From JAYFQE01 sp034927345 (GTDB lineage: Bacteria > Bacillota > Clostridia > Saccharofermentanales > UBA5734), in the NCBI GenBank assembly GCA_034927345.1, contig JAYFQE010000023.1:62001-126000 (forward strand): DNA of 64,000 nt, read 5' to 3'. Position 1 is the stretch's first letter; every line of letters starts with the position of its first letter. Of this stretch, positions 8,364 to 17,042 are shown piece by piece. The notes below the pieces were generated by a model. The model saw only the letters and a list, made by a program, of their open reading frames with translations. It did not search any database and was not told the DNA's origin. A program made the translations under genes and the position numbers.

Positions 8364-10179
8364 GTGCTTCACCTGCCTTTTCGCATCCGCCGGACGGCAG
8401 GGCGGCTGCTATGATATGATTGGCCGCCACTTCCGGCGTATAACAATCACAATCCAGATCCGGCAGCCAGGTTTTCAGCGAACGAAGAAAAGCGGTTGTC
8501 CTTGGCAGCGATAAACCGGCTTCGGCCAGAACCGCTTCGTCGGCGAAAACTTCTTTCGGCGTGCCGAAAGCCTGAACCTTTCCTTGCTTCAGGACCAGTA
8601 CGCGGTCGGCCAGGCGGGCGACATCCTCCATGCTATGGGAAACCAGAATGACGGTTACTCCCATCTGCCGCAGACGGTCGGCATATCCGAGGATTTCGTC
8701 CCGACCGGCCGGATCCAGTCCGGCAGCCGGCTCATCTAAAATTAAAATATCCGGTTCCATAGCTAGAATTCCGGCTATGGCTGCCCGGCGTTTTTGGCCT
8801 CCCGATAACTCAAAAGGCGATCTTTCCAGTTCATCATTTTGCAGACCGACGATATGCGCTGCTTTCAGCACTCGTCTTTCGATCTGATTCATATCAAGGC
8901 CCATCCGACGCGGACCGAAAGCAATATCCTGGAAAACGGTTTCTTCAAACAACTGGTGTTCCGGATATTGGAAAAGCAGGCCGACTTTTTGTCTTATCTT
9001 GCGGACATCGGCTCCTGTTGAAGCATCCATCCCTAAAACGGTCACCTGTCCTTTGGCGCCGCGTAATAATCCGTTCAAATGCTGGATCAATGTCGACTTG
9101 CCCGATCCGCTATGCCCGATGATGCCCAGCATCTCACCGGCGCGGACATCGAAACTCACATGCTGAAGAGCTTGCGATGATAAAATGGTTCCGGGCGTAT
9201 AGGTAAAAGACAAATCGCGTATCGAGATGACAATCTCATCCGGTTTTTTATTTTCTTGCTCCGGAATCGAAACAGGTTCAGAATCATACGTCGGGCAGAC
9301 CGGCATCTCACGCTTATTTTCCTGCCGCGCGGTTTCGATCAGCCGTTTCACCGCCTGACGGGCATCATCCCAGGATGACGCCTCCATCGGCTTAAGCGTT
9401 TGTTGAAGCTTTTCCGCCAAAACATGGACAATATCCGTGTGGGTCGGCACATCCAGCCCTTTTTGTTTAATCAGTTCAACCTGATCGAAAACTTCCGCCG
9501 GTGTTCCGGACACGACAATTTGGCCGCCGGTCATGACATAGACCTGATCAGCCAGTAAAACTTCTTCCATATTGTGGGTGATGTTGATCACCGTTAAGCC
9601 TTCGCGCCGAATCAAATCCTGAACCAGATTCATAAATTCGGTTCTGCTGATCGGATCGAGCATCGAGGTGGCCTCATCCATGATCAGACACGACGGTTTC
9701 ATAGCCAGGATACCGGCAATTGCCAACTTTTGTTTTTGACCGCCGGACAGCAGATGGGGCGGTTTCTGCGCGACTTCGGTCAGTCCGACATATTCCAGAG
9801 CGTCGTCAACCGATTTTCTGATTTTTGCCTGGGGAAAGCCAAGATTTTCCGGTCCGAAAGCAACATCTTCCTCAACGGTCGTTCCGATGATCTGGTTATC
9901 CGGATTTTGGAAAACCATACCGCACAAACGCCTGATTTCCCAGATATTGCCTTCCTCGGCGGTACTCATTCCGGAAACCAAAATAGTTCCTTCGGTCGGC
10001 TGTTCCAGGGCGTTGATCAAACGGGCTAGTGTTGATTTCCCGGAACCATTGCGGCCAAGAATAGCCACATGACTTCCTTTGGGGATAGTCAGGCTGACAT
10101 CCTGGACAGCCAGAAGGGGCTCTCGTCCGCTCTGTTGATAACTATAATGAACTTTCTCCAGACTAATGAAAGTTTCCAT
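8356..10179 (-). CDS. Fused ECF transporter ATPase (EcfA1-EcfA2)
   Basis: A 607-residue protein with two complete ABC ATPase domains. Domain 1 (about 1-245) has Walker A GRNGSGKST at 42-50, LSGGQ at 144-148 and Walker B ending DEAT. Domain 2 (about 315-590) has GHSGSGKST at 355-363, LSGGQ at 458-462 and DEPAAGLDP. Q-loops are FQNPDNQ and FQYPEHQ, as in ECF ATPases. A charged linker of about 70 residues (245-315) joins them. In most Bacillota ecfA1 and ecfA2 are separate neighbours here after rplQ; the order of domains matches A1 then A2. I see no stop or frameshift between them in the sequence given. Confidence 0.95.
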   Translation of the reverse strand: METFISLEKVHYSYQQSGREPLLAVQDVSLTIPKGSHVAILGRNGSGKSTLARLINALEQPTEGTILVSGMSTAEEGNIWEIRRLCGMVFQNPDNQIIGTTVEEDVAFGPENLGFPQAKIRKSVDDALEYVGLTEVAQKPPHLLSGGQKQKLAIAGILAMKPSCLIMDEATSMLDPISRTEFMNLVQDLIRREGLTVINITHNMEEVLLADQVYVMTGGQIVVSGTPAEVFDQVELIKQKGLDVPTHTDIVHVLAEKLQQTLKPMEASSWDDARQAVKRLIETARQENKREMPVCPTYDSEPVSIPEQENKKPDEIVISIRDLSFTYTPGTILSSQALQHVSFDVRAGEMLGIIGHSGSGKSTLIQHLNGLLRGAKGQVTVLGMDASTGADVRKIRQKVGLLFQYPEHQLFEETVFQDIAFGPRRMGLDMNQIERRVLKAAHIVGLQNDELERSPFELSGGQKRRAAIAGILAMEPDILILDEPAAGLDPAGRDEILGYADRLRQMGVTVILVSHSMEDVARLADRVLVLKQGKVQAFGTPKEVFADEAVLAEAGLSLPRTTAFLRSLKTWLPDLDCDCYTPEVAANHIIAAALPSGGCEKAGEAHA

Positions 10180-10266
10180 TGCGCCTCACGCTTTTCGGAT
10201 ATGAGAACGGGGACAGGCCAGAGCCCATCCCCGCAAATGATACGGTCTCTCATTCTTTTAACCGAC

Positions 10267-10291
10267 GATTAAAACAAGTTATTGTTTAATC
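10267..10291 (-). terminator. Hairpin at the end of rplQ
   Basis: On the minus strand GATTAAACAA and TTGTTTTAATC pair with one bulge around a 4-base loop, overlapping the rplQ stop codon. A second nested inverted repeat follows at about 10200-10255 (GGGGA with TCCCC inside ATGAGA with TCTCAT). Neither has a good T-run, so partial termination or processing before the ECF genes is possible but not shown. Confidence 0.35.
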
Positions 10292-10814
10292 AAATCAGTT
10301 CAAGAATGGCCATTTCAGCTGCATCGCCCTGGCGTGCACCTTTTTTGATGATCCGGGCGTATCCGCCTGCGCGACCGACATATTTCGGCGCGACGGTATC
10401 AAACAAAATATTGACCGGATTGATGACCTTTCCGTCGTTATCATGGCTCTTGTTCAGCCACAGCATACACTGACGGCGCGCGGCCAGCCGCGAAGGATTG
10501 TCCACCTGGGACATATCGGTCGTTTGTTCACGGGTTACGACATCGTACTTCACACCGCTCTTAGCTGTCACGGATTTCAGTACTTTGCGGCTCTTGCCGT
10601 CCAATTTGGCTTTGGAAACGATCAAACCCCGTGTTGTGAAATTGTCTTTTTCCTGAATAGCCAGCGTAATCAGCTTTTCTGCGATCCGTTTGACTTCTTT
10701 GGCACGGGCTTCGGTTGTTTCGATCCTGCCTTTGACAATAAGGGTGGTAACCATCCCTCTCAGCATGGACAACCGCACATCAGAGGCACGTCCAAGTTTT
10801 CTCTGTGCAGGCAT
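10290..10814 (-). CDS. rplQ: 50S ribosomal protein L17, enlarged form
   Basis: L17 lines part of the 50S exit tunnel region. The N-terminus RKLGRASDVRLSMLRGMVTT and IETTEARAKEVKRIAEKLITLA, and the C-terminus GGYARIIKKGARQGDAAEMAILELI, are typical. The protein is 174 residues against about 112-130 usually; the extra 50 or so residues (about 58-107, basic, ending near NPSRLAARRQ) sit between the two conserved halves. The reading frame is intact and the insertion looks genuine. It follows rpoA by 38 bases, as expected for the alpha operon. Confidence 0.95.
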   Translation of the reverse strand: MPAQRKLGRASDVRLSMLRGMVTTLIVKGRIETTEARAKEVKRIAEKLITLAIQEKDNFTTRGLIVSKAKLDGKSRKVLKSVTAKSGVKYDVVTREQTTDMSQVDNPSRLAARRQCMLWLNKSHDNDGKVINPVNILFDTVAPKYVGRAGGYARIIKKGARQGDAAEMAILELI

Positions 10815-10852
10815 TTTGATGACCTCCTAACTGATCAGATCTGTCCTTGCGC

Positions 10853-11806
10853 TCATTCTTCCAGAGCAGCCAAAGACAAACCCAGTTCTTCCAGTTTCTG
10901 AATAACTTCTTCCAGGGATTTCTTGCCCAAATTGCGGACCTTCATCATATCTTCCTCGGTTCTGGCGACCAGATCGCCAATCGAGTTGATTCCGGCGCGT
11001 TTCAGGCAATTATAAGTTCTAACGGAAAAATCAAGATCCTCAATAACGGTATCCAGCACATGATTTTTACTGCTGCCGTCATCATGATCCCTGAAGCTCG
11101 GACTGCCGGCGGCATCGGTCAGCGCCATGAACAGATTCAAATGTTCACAGAGTATGCCTGCGCCCAGACTTAAGGCTTCGGTTACTTCAACCGTCGCATC
11201 TGTCCATACTTCAAGGGTCAGTTTGTCATAATCGGTAAATTGTCCGACACGCGTGTTTTCCACAGAGAAATTAACCTTGCGGACAGGCGTGAAAATCGAA
11301 TCGATCGGAATAACGCCGATCGGCTGACTGGACCATTTGTTGCGTTCGGACGTATTATAGCCCCGACCCTTGTTCAAAGTCAGTTCAATAAACAGCCGTC
11401 CATCGCCATTTAACGTTGCGATCGGATGATCCGGATTTTTTATTTCCACTTCTTCATCACGAACGATATCGCCGGCCGTCACAATACCGGTACGACCTTC
11501 GTCGGTACTGATATAGACGGTTTTCGGACCGTCGACATTCAGCCGGGCGCGAATACCCTTAACATTAAGGATAATCTCGGTCATATCCTCAATAACGCCT
11601 TTAACTGTGGAAAACTCGTGAAATACGCCATCGACACGAATAGCTGTAACAGCCGCACCAGGAAGGGATGACAAAAGGACCCTTCTGAGGGAATTGCCCA
11701 ACGTGATGCCGTAACCCCGCTCAAGCGGTTCAATGACGAACTTACCATACGATCCATCTTCATTGCGTTCAAGGCATTCGATCATCGGCTTTTTGATTTC
11801 TATCAT
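10853..11806 (-). CDS. rpoA: DNA-directed RNA polymerase alpha subunit
   Basis: A 317-residue subunit that nucleates RNA polymerase assembly. Start ATG 11806 (MIEIKKP) has AGGAGG 6 bases upstream; an open frame extends nine codons further without a site. The N-terminal domain has RGYGITLGNSLRRVLLSSLPGAAV, the dimerisation signature. The C-terminal domain, which contacts UP elements and activators, has RAGINSIGDLVARTEEDM and NLGKKSLEEV. It sits between rpsD and rplQ. Confidence 0.98.
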   Translation of the reverse strand: MIEIKKPMIECLERNEDGSYGKFVIEPLERGYGITLGNSLRRVLLSSLPGAAVTAIRVDGVFHEFSTVKGVIEDMTEIILNVKGIRARLNVDGPKTVYISTDEGRTGIVTAGDIVRDEEVEIKNPDHPIATLNGDGRLFIELTLNKGRGYNTSERNKWSSQPIGVIPIDSIFTPVRKVNFSVENTRVGQFTDYDKLTLEVWTDATVEVTEALSLGAGILCEHLNLFMALTDAAGSPSFRDHDDGSSKNHVLDTVIEDLDFSVRTYNCLKRAGINSIGDLVARTEEDMMKVRNLGKKSLEEVIQKLEELGLSLAALEE

Positions 11807-11855
11807 GTTACTCCTCCTTTGTGCGCCAACCAAACAACACTGGGATGTCCAGGTA

Positions 11856-12470
11856 TTACTTGGAATAGAGCTCGACGATCAGGGTTTCTTTGACCTCGAT
11901 GTCGACATCGGCGCGTGCGGGAGCCTGGACTACCGAACCGCTCAGGGTTTCAGCATTAAATGACAACCAGGCAGGCACCGAACGTCCGGCGAGTTCCTGG
12001 AATTTGGGCGATTTACGTGACGACTCGCGAACGGCGATGACATCGCCGGGTTTAAGAATCATCGACGGAATATCGGCCTTTTTGCCATTAATCGTAAAGT
12101 GTCCATGAGTAACCAGCTGACGGGCTTCGGCGCGCGACGCGCCCAGGCTCATCCGATAAATAATATTGTCCATACGCATTTCCAGCAATTGCAGCAAATT
12201 CTCACCGGTCTTGCCCTTCATGCGTTCCGCGTTTTCATATGTCTTGCGGAATTGATTTTCGAGAACACCATAAAAGCGTTTTGCTTTTTGCTTTTCGCGC
12301 AACTGGGTTCCGTATTCGGATACTTTCTTTCTGCCTTGTCCATGCTGGCCAGGAGCAAAACTCCTTCTGGCGATGGCGCATTTTCCTGTATAACACCGCT
12401 GGCCTTTGAGGAAAAGCTTTTCACCTTCCCTGCGGCACAGCCTGCATGATGCATCTGTATATCTAGCCAT
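11856..12470 (-). CDS. rpsD: 30S ribosomal protein S4, zinc-binding form
   Basis: A 204-residue 16S rRNA binding protein that starts 30S body assembly. The N-terminus keeps a four-cysteine zinc cluster: CRLC at 9-12, then Cys26 and Cys31. The S4 RNA-binding domain is at about 93-155 (MRMDNIIYRMSLGASRAEARQLVTHGHF). In this genome it is inside the alpha operon, between rpsK and rpoA, rather than a separate gene as in Bacillus. Confidence 0.98.
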   Translation of the reverse strand: MARYTDASCRLCRREGEKLFLKGQRCYTGKCAIARRSFAPGQHGQGRKKVSEYGTQLREKQKAKRFYGVLENQFRKTYENAERMKGKTGENLLQLLEMRMDNIIYRMSLGASRAEARQLVTHGHFTINGKKADIPSMILKPGDVIAVRESSRKSPKFQELAGRSVPAWLSFNAETLSGSVVQAPARADVDIEVKETLIVELYSK

Positions 12471-12487
12471 TCTCTACACCTCCGGAA

Positions 12488-12892
12488 TCAGACTCTTCTT
12501 CTCTTTGGCGGCCTGCAGCCATTGTGGGGGATCGGGGTAACGTCTTTAATAAGCGTCACATCCAGACCGGCAGCCTGCAAGGAGCGGATTGCCGCTTCAC
12601 GGCCGGCGCCAGGGCCTTTGACGAAGACTTCCACGGAACGCATGCCGTGATCCATGGCGGTTTTTGCAGCGGTTTCGGCAGCCATCTGAGCAGCGAAAGG
12701 CGTTCCTTTACGGGAACCTTTCATGCCCATGCCGCCGGCGCTTGCCCATGAAATGGCATTTCCGGCAGGATCGGTAATGGTGACAATCGTATTGTTGAAC
12801 GACGAATGAATATGGGCAGCACCACGGTCAATATTCTTGCGTTCTCTTTTTTTAGGCCTGAGGGCCGCCTTTTTTGTTGACGCTTTAGCCAT
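12488..12892 (-). CDS. rpsK: 30S ribosomal protein S11
   Basis: A 134-residue protein of the 30S platform near the mRNA exit site. Family landmarks are AHIHSSFNNTIVTITD, GMKGSRKGTPFAAQMAA and the basic C-terminus VTPIPHNGCRPPKRRRV. It lies 12 bases after rpsM and 17 bases before rpsD, in standard alpha-operon order. Confidence 0.98.
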   Translation of the reverse strand: MAKASTKKAALRPKKRERKNIDRGAAHIHSSFNNTIVTITDPAGNAISWASAGGMGMKGSRKGTPFAAQMAAETAAKTAMDHGMRSVEVFVKGPGAGREAAIRSLQAAGLDVTLIKDVTPIPHNGCRPPKRRRV

Positions 12893-12904
12893 GCTGATGC
12901 CTCC

Positions 12905-13273
12905 TTATTTCTTCTTTCCGGCGATAGTACGCTTCGGGCCTTTACGGGTCCTGGCGTTGGTTTTGGTGCGCTGTCCGCGGACGGGCAATCCCATCCTGTG
13001 GCGTCTGCCGCGATAGCAGCCGATTTCAGTCAACCGCTTGATATTCATGGCAATTTCACGGCGCAAGTCACCTTCAATGGTATAGCCGTTTTCAATGGTA
13101 TCCCTGATTTTTGAAACTTCTTCATCACTAAGATCTTTAACACGGGTATCTGGATTGATCCCGCATTTGGCTAAAATTTTGTTGGATAGGGTTCTGCCGA
13201 CACCGAAAATATAGCATAACGCGATTTCAACGCGTTTTTCGTTGGGCAGATCCACTCCGGCAATACGTGCCAT
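12905..13273 (-). CDS. rpsM: 30S ribosomal protein S13
   Basis: A 122-residue protein at the top of the 30S head that contacts the 50S subunit and P-site tRNA. It begins MARIAGVDLPNEKRVEIALCYIFGVG and ends in a basic tail (GQRTKTNARTRKGPKRTIAGKKK-like), both typical. GGAGG precedes the ATG. A gap of 136 bases with no gene separates it from rpmJ upstream. Confidence 0.98.
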   Translation of the reverse strand: MARIAGVDLPNEKRVEIALCYIFGVGRTLSNKILAKCGINPDTRVKDLSDEEVSKIRDTIENGYTIEGDLRREIAMNIKRLTEIGCYRGRRHRMGLPVRGQRTKTNARTRKGPKRTIAGKKK

Positions 13274-13409
13274 CAGTTTGCACCTCCATTATTTGACAGG
13301 TTACAATAACTCTATTCATAAACACGAACGTGGGAAATACCCAAATCAGTCATGATTTGAAGCAGCCGCATCCCTTTGTCGCGCTAATCGCCTTTGGGAC
13401 TGATCGGAA

Positions 13410-13523
13410 TCAGCCCTGTTTTTGTTTATGCTTCGGGTCCTGGCAAATGACCATAACCCGGCCTTTACGACGAATTACTTTACATTTTTCACACATGGGC
13501 TTGACGGACGGTCTTACCTTCAT
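13410..13523 (-). CDS. rpmJ: 50S ribosomal protein L36
   Basis: A 37-residue protein read directly from the minus strand: it begins MKVRPSVKPMCEKCK and ends QDPKHKQKQG. Cys11, Cys14, Cys27 and His33 form the usual zinc site of the C+ form. AGGAGG at 13532-13537 is 8 bases upstream. It lies between infA and rpsM as in most Bacillota. Confidence 0.96.
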   Translation of the reverse strand: MKVRPSVKPMCEKCKVIRRKGRVMVICQDPKHKQKQG

Positions 13524-13597
13524 CTGGTCTTCCTCCTCAACATGCGATCCTCTCCGGACGCATCTCAATACAAACGCCAAACGGCGCGTGCTGTAAT

Positions 13598-13625
13598 AGT
13601 TTACCAGATTCTACGGTAAAATCAA
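13598..13625 (-). promoter_or_regulatory. Candidate internal promoter of the alpha operon
   Basis: On the minus strand TTGATT (13620-13625) and TAAACT (13598-13603) are separated by 16 bases in the 172-base gap between infA and rpmJ. It would give extra transcripts of rpmJ-rpsM-rpsK-rpsD-rpoA-rplQ. Consensus match only. Confidence 0.5.
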
Positions 13626-13695
13626 GCTTTTTTTCCCTTCGATAAAATGGAAGGAAAATATCGATTGATTAACCGCCGCAATCCGGTTCACAATT

Positions 13696-13914
13696 TTATT
13701 TTGCGCGCCAGGTTATCCGGCCGCGCGAGAGATCATAAGGCGATAATTCAATGGTTACCCGGTCTCCGGTCAGAATCTTGATATAATTCTGACGTAATTT
13801 CCCTGATATATGGGCCGTAATCTCATGGCCGTTTTCAAGTTTTACTTTAAATACGGCATTAGGCAGGGTATCCACGACAATTCCCTCAACCTCTATCGTC
13901 TCTTCTTTAGTCAT
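13696..13914 (-). CDS. infA: Translation initiation factor IF-1
   Basis: A 72-residue OB-fold protein that occupies the ribosomal A site during initiation. The sequence EEVEGIV-like start, LENGHEITAHISGKLRQNYIKILTGDRVTIELSPYDLSRGRI is diagnostic. Its ATG overlaps the stop of the KOW-domain gene as ATGA, with AGGAGG 7 bases upstream, so the pair are translationally coupled. A 172-base gap follows, containing a candidate promoter. Confidence 0.98.
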   Translation of the reverse strand: MTKEETIEVEGIVVDTLPNAVFKVKLENGHEITAHISGKLRQNYIKILTGDRVTIELSPYDLSRGRITWRAK

Positions 13915-14234
13915 CTAATTTCCTCCTTTAAAGGATTGGTGTTCAAGTATTCAGCCAAAATGCGGCGCAGCAAGGCATTTTTTTGTCCGGACTCGGCCGG
14001 CTCATCCAGTTGATCTATATGACTTTGATCGAGGGCCTGACCCAGAGGGCGCAGGTGTCGAACGCTCTTCCTTTTCATTCTTTCCAGCGGCCGGGTCGAC
14101 CCGTCAGCCAGCCAAGCGTACTTGCCATCGATTTTTCTGATCAGATAAACGCGCTGTTTATCATGTCCGGCTAAGGAAACAACAATCATACCCGGCATCA
14201 TACCGCGATTTTTCAACGCTTCAAACAATTGCAT
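13911..14234 (-). CDS. KOW-domain RNA-binding protein
   Basis: A 107-residue protein of the KOW/L14e-like family commonly found between map and infA in Bacillota. The KOW motif is at about 14-50: PGMIVVSLAGHDKQRVYLI followed by AWLADGSTRPLE. Its role is not established; its fixed position among translation genes suggests RNA or ribosome binding. The C-terminal half is charged and without a recognisable domain. The start follows the map stop by one base and lacks a ribosome binding site, so it is probably translated by coupling; the first 12 residues precede the normal beginning of the family. Confidence 0.88.
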   Translation of the reverse strand: MQLFEALKNRGMMPGMIVVSLAGHDKQRVYLIRKIDGKYAWLADGSTRPLERMKRKSVRHLRPLGQALDQSHIDQLDEPAESGQKNALLRRILAEYLNTNPLKEEIR

Positions 14235-14235
14235 A

Positions 14236-15003
14236 TCAGTATGTTGTCGGCTGTCCGGTCAGAACGACCGGCCCATGTTCCGTTATGGCCAGCGTATTTT
14301 CATAATGGGCGGACGGCTGACCGTCTGCCGTAACAATAGTCCAGCCGTCATCCAGCATCAGGACGCGCCGGGTCCCCAGGTTGATCATCGGTTCCATGGC
14401 GATAACCAGACCGTTCTCCAGCCGCATGCCATGTCCCGCGCGGCCATAATTTGGCAGATCAGGTTCTTCATGCATATGCTGACCGATACCGTGTCCGGTC
14501 AATTCACGAACAACGCCATAGCCATGTTTTTCGGCATGAGCCTGCACCGTAGCCGACAAATCGCCCAACCGGTTTCCGATCTGCGCTTTTTCCAAAGCCA
14601 GCCAAAAGCACTCTTCCGTAACACGGATCAATTGTTCCAGTTCAGGGGAAATTTTCCCAACGGCAAAGGTTCGCGCGGCGTCGCCATGATAACCGTCCAG
14701 ACAGGCTCCGACATCAACGGAAATGATGCTGCCTTCCTGCAGGATCCGATTGGGACTGGGTATGCCATGTACAACTTCGTCATCGATCGATGTGCATATA
14801 GCCGCCGGGAACGGCGGCTGGCCATAGCCTAAAAAGGAGGGCGACGCGCCGGCTTGTTTGATCACCTGCCGCGCCGTTTCGTCCAAATCGGCTGTACTGA
14901 TGCCGGGACGGACTTGTTCGCCGACTGCTTTTAATATATCTTCGACAACCTTGCCCGCCGCAGCCATTTTTTTAATTTCAACTGTAGATTTCAAATGAAC
15001 CAT
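14236..15003 (-). CDS. map: Methionine aminopeptidase, type I
   Basis: A 255-residue metalloprotease that removes the initiator methionine from nascent proteins. The metal ligands are in place: two Asp (SVDVGACLDGYHGDAART), His in GHGIGQHMHEEP, Glu in AMEPMI and Glu in HYENTLAI. There is no N-terminal zinc-finger extension, so it is the short bacterial form. It lies 17 bases after adk, in standard spc-operon order. Confidence 0.97.
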   Translation of the reverse strand: MVHLKSTVEIKKMAAAGKVVEDILKAVGEQVRPGISTADLDETARQVIKQAGASPSFLGYGQPPFPAAICTSIDDEVVHGIPSPNRILQEGSIISVDVGACLDGYHGDAARTFAVGKISPELEQLIRVTEECFWLALEKAQIGNRLGDLSATVQAHAEKHGYGVVRELTGHGIGQHMHEEPDLPNYGRAGHGMRLENGLVIAMEPMINLGTRRVLMLDDGWTIVTADGQPSAHYENTLAITEHGPVVLTGQPTTY

Positions 15004-15020
15004 AATGCTTTGCCACTTTT

Positions 15021-15671
15021 CTAGATACGCTCGTTTAAAGCTTTTTGTACAACGGCCAGACTCGAACCAACCGCACCTTCGTTGTCAACGTCAAACAGGA
15101 GTTTTTGTTCCCGATAAAATTGAATCAAGGGTTCTGTTTGCTGATAATAAGTCTTGAGCCGATTCTTGATGGTTTCCGGTTTATCGTCATCCCTTTGGAT
15201 CAGCTTCTGTCCGCAATCATCGCAGATATCTGCGTTTTGGGGCTGCAAGGAAACCAGATTGTAGCTCCGGCCGCATCCCGGACATACGCGGCGGGCAGTC
15301 AGGCGGTCAAGAATAACCTGATCGCTCACTCGGATATTGACAACAGCTGTCAGTGGGTTTTTACGAACTATTTCCATTCGCTCCAGGGCTTCAGCCTGTG
15401 GTCTGGTTCTCGGGAAGCCGTCAAGAAGAAATCCTTTGGCGCAGTCAGGCTGATTTAAGCGATCCTCAACCATCGCAATCGTTAAAATATCGGGAACGAG
15501 CGCGCCGGTTTTGATATATTGATCTGCCTGTCGGCCCAGTTCTGTCTTCTCCCGGATATTCTGGCGAAATATATCGCCGGTTGAAATATGCGGGATCTGA
15601 TAGATACGAATCAAATCGCTGGCCATGGTTCCTTTGCCGGATCCTGGCGGCCCCAAAAGAATGACTTGCAT
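15021..15671 (-). CDS. adk: Adenylate kinase
   Basis: A 216-residue enzyme interconverting ATP, ADP and AMP. Start ATG 15671 (MQVILLGPPGSGKGT) is preferred to ATG 15677 because GGGAGG is 8 bases before it but only 2 from the other. The P-loop is GPPGSGKGT and the AMP-binding FPRT is present (LDGFPRTRPQA). The LID domain has four zinc-binding Cys (CPGCGRSYN, CDDC), the Gram-positive form. A strong hairpin lies just upstream, between secY and adk. Confidence 0.98.
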   Translation of the reverse strand: MQVILLGPPGSGKGTMASDLIRIYQIPHISTGDIFRQNIREKTELGRQADQYIKTGALVPDILTIAMVEDRLNQPDCAKGFLLDGFPRTRPQAEALERMEIVRKNPLTAVVNIRVSDQVILDRLTARRVCPGCGRSYNLVSLQPQNADICDDCGQKLIQRDDDKPETIKNRLKTYYQQTEPLIQFYREQKLLFDVDNEGAVGSSLAVVQKALNERI

Positions 15672-15699
15672 GTTCATAACCTCCCAGAAACAGGAATAA

Positions 15700-15726
15700 G
15701 GGCATCCCGCCTCGGGCGGGATACCC
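15700..15726 (-). other. Strong hairpin between secY and adk
   Basis: Twelve bases on each side (15700-15711 and 15715-15726) pair with one mismatch around a 3-base loop; the core is CCCGCC with GGCGGG. It lies 20 bases after the secY stop and 14 bases before the adk ribosome binding site. There is no T-run, so it may mark mRNA processing or stability, or partial termination, rather than a full terminator. Confidence 0.7.
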
Positions 15727-15746
15727 TCATGCTCATGGTTCCGGTC

Positions 15747-17039
15747 TTAATCAAGGAATCCTTTATAATGGCGCATGACCATCTGGGATTCGAGTTGGTT
15801 GACCAGATCAATAGCCACGCCGACAACGATCAGCACGGCCGTGCCGCCGAACCAGATACCGGTTGCGCCGGTCACTGCGCTCAACAGCGTCGGGAACAAA
15901 ACAATGAGTATCAGGAAAAGCCCTTCAAACCAGGACAGCCGATGGGATGTCCGGTTGATAAAGTCGGCTGTCGGACGACCGGGCCGGATGCCGGGAATAA
16001 AGCCGCCGTTTTTCTGAAGGTTGTTGGCAACCTCAAGCGGATTGAACTGGATCATGGAATAAAAGAAAGTAAAGCCCAGAATCATCAACCCGTAAGCGAC
16101 ATAATAAACCGGATTTCCTGAGAAATTCATGAACCATTGCGCAACAGGGCCGGTTCCGCCAAACAGGGACACCAGCGTCGGCGGCAAGGATACAATGGAA
16201 ATGGCAAAGATAACCGGTATAACGCCAGCCTGATTAACTTTTATCGGCAGATAGGTGCTTTGTCCGCCATACATCTTCCGTCCAACAACCTTTTTAGCGT
16301 ATTGGATCGGGATCCGGCGTTCAGCCATCTGAACAAAGACAACCAAGGTAATGACCAAGACAAAAACCAGAATAACACCGATGGTACTCAGGATAGACAC
16401 AATAATGTTCTTTGTCAAAGTCCATGCCTGGAAATATTGGTACAAGGTTGTGATCATCGACGGGCCGCGGGATACAATGCCGGCAAAGATAATCAGCGAT
16501 ATGCCGTTGCCGATGCCGGATTCGTTGATTTGCTCACCGATCCACATGACAAAGGCCGTGCCGGCTGTAAAGCTGGCGATGACCAGGACAGCATTCAGAG
16601 CAAAAGGAAGGGTGCTGGCTGAAGCAGTCCGTGTGGCAAACCAATAGGCAGTCGCCTGCATCAACGACAGGGCAATGGTCAGATAACGGACATATTGCTG
16701 AATCTTTTTACGTCCTTCATCGCCTTCCTTCTGCATCCGTTCCAGGGCCGGTATAGCCACGGTCAACAGTTGCATAATGATCGATGAATTGATGTACGGC
16801 GTAATACCCATCGCGAAAACGGAGACTTGCTTGAACGCGCCGCCGGAAATAATATCCAGAAAGCTGCCCAATTGGCCAAAACGGTCGATCAATTGGGTAA
16901 ATGCTTCTGAATCAATGCCTGGAACCGGTACTCTGATGCCAATCCGATAAACAACCAGCATAAGCAGAGTAAAGATCAGTTTTTTGCGAAGGTCCGGGAT
17001 TTTGAAGGCATTTTTGATGGTATCAATCATACCGGACAT
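15747..17039 (-). CDS. secY: Protein translocase subunit SecY
   Basis: The 430-residue channel subunit of the Sec translocon, with ten hydrophobic segments starting LIFTLLMLVVYRIGIRVPVPG. The plug-region GGAFKQVSVFAMGITPYINSSIIMQLL and the NGISLIIFAGIVSRGP stretch are typical. Start ATG 17039 has AGGAGG 8 bases upstream. It follows rplO by 3 bases and precedes adk in standard order. Confidence 0.98.
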   Translation of the reverse strand: MSGMIDTIKNAFKIPDLRKKLIFTLLMLVVYRIGIRVPVPGIDSEAFTQLIDRFGQLGSFLDIISGGAFKQVSVFAMGITPYINSSIIMQLLTVAIPALERMQKEGDEGRKKIQQYVRYLTIALSLMQATAYWFATRTASASTLPFALNAVLVIASFTAGTAFVMWIGEQINESGIGNGISLIIFAGIVSRGPSMITTLYQYFQAWTLTKNIIVSILSTIGVILVFVLVITLVVFVQMAERRIPIQYAKKVVGRKMYGGQSTYLPIKVNQAGVIPVIFAISIVSLPPTLVSLFGGTGPVAQWFMNFSGNPVYYVAYGLMILGFTFFYSMIQFNPLEVANNLQKNGGFIPGIRPGRPTADFINRTSHRLSWFEGLFLILIVLFPTLLSAVTGATGIWFGGTAVLIVVGVAIDLVNQLESQMVMRHYKGFLD

Positions 17040-17042
17040 GCT

